Of a stretch of DNA of 11,336 nt, positions 6,555-11,336 are shown one piece after another. Position 1 is the stretch's first letter. Each line of letters begins with the position of its first letter. The stretch is from Desulfuromonadaceae bacterium. Lineage in GTDB: Bacteria > Desulfobacterota > Desulfuromonadia > Geobacterales > Pseudopelobacteraceae. The notes under the pieces are model-generated. The model did no database searches. It was given only the letters and a program-made list of their open reading frames with translations, and was not told the origin of the DNA. The position numbers and the translations under genes are program-made. Location: NCBI GenBank assembly GCA_028686145.1, contig JAQUCQ010000073.1, forward strand, positions 1-11,336. The letters are read 5' to 3'.

Positions 6555-7554
6555 ATTTGATCTTAAATTCTGGATCGGCATTGCGGTCAGCCTGTTTTTT
6601 ATGGTTTTGCTTTTCAATAAAATTGACTTTAGATTATTAGGTGCCGCTCTTCGCTCAGCTGATTATAGGTATGTATTTCTGGCCGTATGCTCTACTTTTT
6701 TTAGTTATTTTCTGCGAGCCTTGCGTTGGCGATATTTGCTTATTCCTGAAAAGTTAATTCCTCTTACCTCTCTCTATCCGGCCACAATAATCGGCTATAT
6801 GGCTAATAACCTGCTTCCCGCCCGTTTGGGAGAGGTCGTGCGGGCGTACACTCTTGCACACCAAGAACAGCTCGAAACTCCTGCAGTATTTGCTTCTTTG
6901 GTGATTGATCGGCTTTTTGACGGATTTACGGTGCTACTGCTGCTTTTGGTCACGCTTTTTACCATACAGTTTCCTGCAGGAATGGAAGATGCCGCGTTAG
7001 CGCTCAGGGCTGGCGGAACGTTCATGTTTCTCTTCTATGGTGGTGTCATTATTTTTCTTTATTTGCTGAAACGGCAGACAATGCGAACTCTTTCGATTGT
7101 CGGATATGTGATGAAACCATTTCCTGCACGAGTTTCAGATAAACTTATCCCTCTTCTTGGCTCTTTTATCGGAGGAATCAGGCTGTCGCAACGGTTAGGA
7201 CATATTGCCGCACTTGTAGCCACTTCGGCTGCGATCTGGCTGTTTTGCCTTTTGTCGGTGGATCTGACGTTACTCTCGTTTAACATCCATCTGCCGATAA
7301 CGGCCGCGATGTTCATTTTGATTCTGCTGGCCATTACGGTCATGGTGCCTGCTGCTCCCGGTTTCATTGGCACATACCATTATGCCTGCTACAAGGCTCT
7401 GTCTGTGTTTGGCGTTGCGAAAACAGCATCAGTCAGTATCGCTCTGGTTATGCATGGCACTGGCTTTTTCCCGGTCATCATCGTTGGTTTGTATTATCTC
7501 TGGAAATACAAGATTTCTTTCAAAGAACTTCAAGGGGTGGAAAAGGTCAGATGA
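6544..7554 (+). CDS. Lysyl-phosphatidylglycerol synthase TM / UPF0104 family membrane protein
   Basis: This is a polytopic inner-membrane protein of 336 residues with about 7-9 hydrophobic helices (for example about 9-24, 42-60, 127-142, 158-175, 220-245, 253-270, 295-320). The LPG_synthase_TM family (Pfam PF03706) is recognised by GYMANNLLPARLGEVVRAY (84-102), VIDRLFDG (120-127) and VPAAPGFIGTYHYA (268-281). The family includes the flippase half of MprF and many stand-alone proteins of unknown substrate, often next to glycosyltransferases. There is no soluble lysyl-transferase domain, so aminoacylation of phosphatidylglycerol is not expected. A lipid or lipid-linked glycan transport role is inference. 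Start: GTG at 6544, since the next in-frame Met is residue 20 inside the first helix; a modest CGGA lies about five bases upstream. It overlaps ribF by 11 nt and the next gene by 4 nt (ATGA). Confidence 0.85.
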   Translation: MRTKFDLKFWIGIAVSLFFMVLLFNKIDFRLLGAALRSADYRYVFLAVCSTFFSYFLRALRWRYLLIPEKLIPLTSLYPATIIGYMANNLLPARLGEVVRAYTLAHQEQLETPAVFASLVIDRLFDGFTVLLLLLVTLFTIQFPAGMEDAALALRAGGTFMFLFYGGVIIFLYLLKRQTMRTLSIVGYVMKPFPARVSDKLIPLLGSFIGGIRLSQRLGHIAALVATSAAIWLFCLLSVDLTLLSFNIHLPITAAMFILILLAITVMVPAAPGFIGTYHYACYKALSVFGVAKTASVSIALVMHGTGFFPVIIVGLYYLWKYKISFKELQGVEKVR

Positions 7555-9419
7555 AACTGCCTGGAATAATTACGATCAAGTTTGACGCCTTTTTAATTCT
7601 TTCGTTCATTCTCCCGTTTGCTCTATACATGGCTACTCTGGCGCCATCGGTAACCTTTTTTGACAGCGGTGAATTTCTGACGGCAACCGCTTCGCTCGGT
7701 TCAGCACACTCACCCGGCTATCCGCTCTTTTTAATGTATGCCAAGCCTTTTACCTGGCTGCCACTTGGTAATATTGCATTCCGGATTAATGTTGCAACTG
7801 CAGTTTCTTCTTCGTTAGCGTGCATGCTGGTGTATATCCTGACAACGCTGTTGTTGAAAAAAGAAACTTTACTTGAAAATGAGCGCTTTAATCTGATTGC
7901 TGTAAAATTAGCCGGTTTGGCTGCTGCGATTTCTTTTGGTGTTACACCCCGTTTGTGGCTGCAGTCCAATCATGACAAACCGTACCCGCTGCTGGCATTT
8001 ATGGCCGCGATTATCTTTTATCTGTTGCTGAAGTGGCAGGAACAGTACCGGGAGGGGAGTGAACGTCCATCATATATCTATGTCTGCACGTTTCTGGCCG
8101 GCCTGGCGATGGGTGTGCATCAGATTATTGTGCTGTTGCTTCCGGCCTGGTTGCTGATGATACTACTGACTGATTGGCGCATGATAACACGTGTCAAAGA
8201 ATTTGTTATTGCTACTGCTTGTGCATTCCTCGGGTTCTCGGTCCAACTGTATCTGCCGCTTCGGGCGCTCAGTAATCCGCTGCTGAATTGGGGGGATGCC
8301 AAGACCGTAGATCAATTTTTGTGGCATTTCCTCCGCAAGGGCTATCCCTCCAACCCTCCGGTACGTGACGGAGCGCTTTTATGGGCTCAAATCAAGGCTT
8401 TTAATATTCCGCGAGAATTTACCTGGCTTGGGGTGGGGTTAACACTGCTCGGGCTTGTTTATCTCTGGAACAGGAATAAAACTGTTTTCGTTGCATACCT
8501 TGTCTCAATTATGGTCTTCCTGCTAGTCATCGCCGGCTATTTTGATACTCCCATGGAAATGATCTTTCTTACGGAGGAATTTTTTACACCGCTGTATCTG
8601 CTTACAGCGGTAATAATCGGCATCGGCCTTTTCAGTCTACTTGCGTATGCGATACGTACGGCACGACTGCCGGAACAGCTTGGAGCTCCGGTATATGCTG
8701 TTGTCACGGTGTTGTTTTTTTCTCTGCCTTCGGCATTATGTGCGGTTAATTACTTTGAAAATGATCAGCATAATAATTATATTGCCTTTGATTATGCTAC
8801 CAATTCGCTGCGATCCCTGCCGCAGAATGCAATTATGTTCACGTGGGGAGATAGTGGGGCGTTTCCACTCTGGTATCTGCAGGGGGTTGAGCGAATGCGC
8901 GAAGATGTTGATCTGCCCCACACCCCCCATCTTGTATTCAACTGGTATCTTGATTCAATGCCGCGCGTTTTTAAAAATAGTAACCTCAGGAAGTTTGACA
9001 TATCTTCTTTTGGTCCCGATACGATCTTGCGTATTGCTTTAGCCGAAAATATCGGTAAAAGGCCGGTTTACATTGATTTTTCAACTCGATATTCAGTTGA
9101 GTTTAAAGATTTCCTGCCGGTGCAGCGGGGAATTGTGTATCGGATTCGGAAAGCTGATGAGCCTCCAGGAATACCGGATATTTCAATGTGGGATAATTAT
9201 AACAGTCGCGGAATTATGGAAAAACAGTCTTTCCTTGATCTTGACACGGAAAAAGCGATTTTGATTTATGCTAACAGTTATGTGGAAGCCGGCGAGTTTC
9301 TCGCAGGAGTTAACAGATACCAGGAGGCTAGCACAATGTTAAGAAAGGCTGAACAAATTTCACCAGAGATGCGGGGGCCAGTTGACCAAATTCGAACACG
9401 TTATGGTTTGGGACGTTAA
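7551..9419 (+). CDS. DUF2723 (TMEM260-like, GT-C type) membrane protein
   Basis: This 622-residue inner-membrane protein has about 10 membrane segments in residues 12-400 and a soluble C-terminal part. The DUF2723 family (Pfam PF11028) is recognised by TLAPSVTFFDSGEFLTATAS (29-48), where Asp38 and Glu41 are the acidic pair of the first loop as in GT-C glycosyltransferases. Also typical are HSPGYPLF (53-60) and GDSGAFPLWYLQGVERMRED (433-452) after the membrane part. Residues about 570-605 look like one or two TPR-like helices. The human relative TMEM260 is a protein O-mannosyltransferase, so transfer of a lipid-linked sugar to an exported acceptor is plausible here but not shown. The region around 138-148 reads QSNHDKPYPLL where, from memory, relatives have an E-V-Y type segment. 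Start ATG at 7551 has AAAGG at 7542-7546 and overlaps the previous stop as ATGA. Confidence 0.85.
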   Translation: MKLPGIITIKFDAFLILSFILPFALYMATLAPSVTFFDSGEFLTATASLGSAHSPGYPLFLMYAKPFTWLPLGNIAFRINVATAVSSSLACMLVYILTTLLLKKETLLENERFNLIAVKLAGLAAAISFGVTPRLWLQSNHDKPYPLLAFMAAIIFYLLLKWQEQYREGSERPSYIYVCTFLAGLAMGVHQIIVLLLPAWLLMILLTDWRMITRVKEFVIATACAFLGFSVQLYLPLRALSNPLLNWGDAKTVDQFLWHFLRKGYPSNPPVRDGALLWAQIKAFNIPREFTWLGVGLTLLGLVYLWNRNKTVFVAYLVSIMVFLLVIAGYFDTPMEMIFLTEEFFTPLYLLTAVIIGIGLFSLLAYAIRTARLPEQLGAPVYAVVTVLFFSLPSALCAVNYFENDQHNNYIAFDYATNSLRSLPQNAIMFTWGDSGAFPLWYLQGVERMREDVDLPHTPHLVFNWYLDSMPRVFKNSNLRKFDISSFGPDTILRIALAENIGKRPVYIDFSTRYSVEFKDFLPVQRGIVYRIRKADEPPGIPDISMWDNYNSRGIMEKQSFLDLDTEKAILIYANSYVEAGEFLAGVNRYQEASTMLRKAEQISPEMRGPVDQIRTRYGLGR

Positions 9420-9423
9420 ACAG

Positions 9424-10275
9424 ATGCAGGCAGTGTACGGAAAAACTCGTGTTGTTTGTATTCTTGGAGACCCGATCGGGCACTCGCTTTCACCGATCAT
9501 GCACAATGCTGCATTTGCAGCCTGCCATCTCGACTATGTCTATGTTCCCTTTGCCGTGACCCCTGCGAATCTGGAGCAGGCGGTGCTCGGCTTGAGAGCC
9601 CTGGGAGTGTGCGGTTTTAATGTAACCATTCCCCACAAAACGGCCATTATTCCGTTATTGGATCGGATGGATGAAAGTGCCATATCTGCTGGAGCTGTAA
9701 ATACCGTTCAGCTGTCCGGGACCTCCTTGGTCGGTTATAATACCGATGGTGATGGTCTGGTGGATTCACTCTCAATCGATCTCAACTTTTCCCTCGGTAC
9801 GGAACCAATTCTGGTTATAGGCGCTGGCGGTGCCGCACGTGGTGCCGTGGCTGCTTTGTGTCGTTCCGGCGCAAAAAAAATTCTCATCTTTAATCGCTCG
9901 CTTGAAAATGCTCAAGCTGTGAAACAGGATATGAGCAGCCGCTATCCGGAAACACACATTGAGGTAATACATCAGAGTCAGGTCAGCCACGAATATCTGG
10001 AGTTGATTTCATTACTGATTAATACCACATCACTCGGAATGAACGGTGAGCGGATTGGGGGCATTGATCTTTCCTGTTTGCCGGCACATGCGAAAGTGTA
10101 TGATATGGTGTATTCACGTTTCGGTACACCGCTTGTGGAGGAAGCTACCGCCTTCGGCTTACGAGCGGTTAATGGATTGGGTATGCTCGTTGCGCAGGGT
10201 GAACGTGCCTTTGAAATATGGACCGGTCAAAAACCGCCTCAAGGTGTGATGCGGCAGGCTTTGACTACTATTTGA
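9424..10275 (+). CDS. aroE: Shikimate dehydrogenase (NADP+)
   Basis: AroE reduces 3-dehydroshikimate to shikimate with NADPH, the fourth step of the shikimate pathway, in the cytosol. The 283 residues fit the family. Shikimate-binding SLSP (21-24), catalytic Lys72 in NVTIPHK (66-72) and Asp108 in YNTDGDG (105-111) are intact. The NADP-binding fold shows GAGGAARG (133-140) and the NRS motif (157-159), which favours NADP(H). Late family segments are NTTSLGMNG (200-208) and VNGLGMLVAQG (249-259). Start: the frame is open back to 9382 inside the previous gene. ATG at 9424, 4 nt after that gene's stop, places GKTRVVCILGDPIGHSLSP at the normal distance from the N-terminus; a GGGA lies about 11 nt upstream. 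ATG at 9403 would overlap and is less likely. It is the last gene of the recG operon. Confidence 0.96.
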   Translation: MQAVYGKTRVVCILGDPIGHSLSPIMHNAAFAACHLDYVYVPFAVTPANLEQAVLGLRALGVCGFNVTIPHKTAIIPLLDRMDESAISAGAVNTVQLSGTSLVGYNTDGDGLVDSLSIDLNFSLGTEPILVIGAGGAARGAVAALCRSGAKKILIFNRSLENAQAVKQDMSSRYPETHIEVIHQSQVSHEYLELISLLINTTSLGMNGERIGGIDLSCLPAHAKVYDMVYSRFGTPLVEEATAFGLRAVNGLGMLVAQGERAFEIWTGQKPPQGVMRQALTTI

Positions 10276-10296
10276 CATCCTTAACTACATCTTGAC
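10261..10296 (+). repeat. Four helically phased TTRAC direct repeats at the pilB promoter
   Basis: TTGAC at 10261, TTGAC at 10272, TTAAC at 10281 and TTGAC at 10292 are spaced 11, 9 and 11 bp, that is on one face of the helix. The first lies in the aroE end, the second overlaps the aroE stop codon and the last is the pilB -35 box. Direct repeats of about 11 bp are typical of OmpR/PhoB-type response-regulator sites, but the regulator here is unknown. Confidence 0.4.
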
Positions 10297-10320
10297 AACA
10301 ACATGCATTATCCCTAGTAT
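10292..10320 (+). promoter_or_regulatory. Sigma70-type promoter for pilB
   Basis: A consensus -35 TTGACA (10292-10297), a 17-bp spacer and TAGTAT (10315-10320, 4 of 6 to TATAAT) lie in the 74-bp aroE-pilB gap. Transcription would begin near 10327, giving a short leader of about 23 nt with GGAG at 10341-10344, five bases before the pilB ATG. This suggests pilB can be transcribed independently of the recG-aroE operon. No sigma54 -24/-12 element was seen in this gap. Confidence 0.6.
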
Positions 10321-10349
10321 GTCGCTTCACACACGTAAACGGAGTAATC

Positions 10350-11336
10350 ATGCAGTCAAACAGACTGGGCGAAATCCTTGTAAAAAACAATCTGATTACC
10401 CGTGATCAGTTAGGTAAGGTATTAGAGGAACAGAAACTTTCCGGCAATCAGCTTCGGATTGGCTCAATTCTTGTTAATATGGGATTCCTTACGGAGGAGC
10501 AGCTTACCTCTTTCTTGTCCAAGCAGTATGGTGTGCCGTGTGTAAATCTTGCCGATTACGAAATTGATCCCGCTGTCATAAAAGTTATCCCGCCTGAAGT
10601 TGTCCAAAAGTATCAGTTATTGCCTGTGAACAGGGCTGGTGCAACCTTAGTTGTCGCAGTTAGCGACCCATCCAACCTGTTTGCAATAGAAGATATTAAG
10701 TTTATGACCGGCTACAACATTGAAATGGTTGTAGCGTCGGATCGTGATATTAAGGCCTCAATAGACAAGTATTATGATCAGTCTGCTTCGCTGGCAGACG
10801 TCATGAGTGACATGGATGTTGAGGATTTTGAAATTGTTGACGACGATGAGCAGATTGACGTTGGTTCTCTTGAACGGGCGACAGAGGATGCACCGGTTGT
10901 CAAGATGGTCAACGCCATACTCCAGGATGCCATCCGGAAGAAAGCGAGCGATATTCACGTAGAACCTTACGAGAAATTATTCAGGGTCCGCTACCGGATT
11001 GATGGTGTCCTCTACGAAGTCATGAAACCTCCGCTTAAACTTAAGAATGCAATCACTTCGCGTATCAAGATAATGGCGGAACTCGATATTGCTGAACGTC
11101 GTCTCCCGCAGGACGGGCGTATTAAGATTAAACTGGGGGGAGGCAAGGATATGGATTTCCGTGTTTCATGCCTCCCGACATTGTTTGGCGAGAAGATCGT
11201 CATGCGTCTACTTGACAAGGGCAATCTGCAGACGGATTTGACCAAGCTGGGATATGAGCCCGAGGCTTTAGCACATTTCATGCGTGAAATACACAAGCCG
11301 TTCGGAATGGTACTCGTTACCGGACCAACCGGAAGT
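10350..11336 (+). CDS. pilB: Type IV pilus assembly ATPase PilB, 3'-truncated
   Basis: PilB is the cytoplasmic hexameric ATPase that powers pilus extension. The window holds 329 codons and ends within Walker A (GPTGS at 325-329, with the expected GKT outside), so about 240 residues are missing relative to a PilB of about 570. Residues 1-60 contain two MshEN-like motifs, RLGEIL...Q (5-28) and RIGSIL...Q (36-59). A GSPII_E N-terminal domain follows to about 145, then an acidic linker (about 150-180, rich in Asp and Glu). The ATPase N2 region starts at APVVKMVNAILQDAI (181-195), with ASDIHVEP (199-206), RVRYRIDGVL (212-221), ERRLPQDGRI (249-258) and FGEKIVMRLLD (279-289). Start: ATG at 10350 with GGAG at 10341-10344. 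GspE or MshE are alternatives in sequence, but the long acidic linker and this position after aroE favour PilB. Confidence 0.9.
   Translation, partial: MQSNRLGEILVKNNLITRDQLGKVLEEQKLSGNQLRIGSILVNMGFLTEEQLTSFLSKQYGVPCVNLADYEIDPAVIKVIPPEVVQKYQLLPVNRAGATLVVAVSDPSNLFAIEDIKFMTGYNIEMVVASDRDIKASIDKYYDQSASLADVMSDMDVEDFEIVDDDEQIDVGSLERATEDAPVVKMVNAILQDAIRKKASDIHVEPYEKLFRVRYRIDGVLYEVMKPPLKLKNAITSRIKIMAELDIAERRLPQDGRIKIKLGGGKDMDFRVSCLPTLFGEKIVMRLLDKGNLQTDLTKLGYEPEALAHFMREIHKPFGMVLVTGPTGS

Overview
The window reads as a stretch of ordinary chromosome from a Gram-negative bacterium, most likely a relative of Geobacter (Desulfuromonadia). This rests on gene content: aroE followed by pilB, a two-domain RibF, a DUF2723 membrane protein, and a RecG with an extra N-terminal domain. 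It is an inference from family knowledge, not from a database search. Coding DNA looks close to 50% G+C, and nearly every base belongs to a recognisable gene.

Layout. From 1 to 2062 a 5'-truncated murJ (lipid II flippase) is followed without a gap by ogt (O6-alkylguanine DNA repair), both on the + strand. From 2063 to 2301 lies a 239-bp spacer of about 28% G+C between the convergent ogt and mazG. It carries a cluster of DnaA-box-like 9-mers and short repeats and is the most unusual part of the window. mazG (nucleotide pyrophosphohydrolase) is on the - strand at 2302-3093. A 159-bp divergent control region separates it from recG.

From 3253 to 10275 runs a tightly packed + strand operon: recG, ribF, a membrane protein of the lysyl-phosphatidylglycerol synthase TM / UPF0104 family, a DUF2723 membrane protein, and aroE. 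Gaps are 8 and 4 nt and overlaps are 11 and 4 nt. A 74-bp spacer holds a good sigma70-type promoter and four helically spaced TTRAC repeats. It leads into pilB (type IV pilus extension ATPase), which is cut by the window end exactly inside the Walker A motif.

How the genes work together. murJ supplies cell-wall precursor flipping. ogt, mazG and recG are genome or nucleotide-pool maintenance genes. ribF makes FMN and FAD, and aroE makes shikimate. The two adjacent membrane proteins probably act on lipid or glycan substrates, possibly as a pair. pilB begins what is probably a type IV pilus gene cluster beyond the right edge.

Most interesting points: (1) the DnaA-box cluster with repeats in the ogt/mazG spacer, which is origin-like or DnaA-titrating; (2) an AbrB/SpoVT-like domain fused to the N-terminus of RecG; (3) phased TTRAC repeats at the pilB promoter; (4) a likely c-di-GMP-binding MshEN motif pair at the start of PilB; (5) the translationally coupled pair of uncharacterised membrane enzymes. 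No RNA genes, insertion sequences or CRISPR arrays were found.
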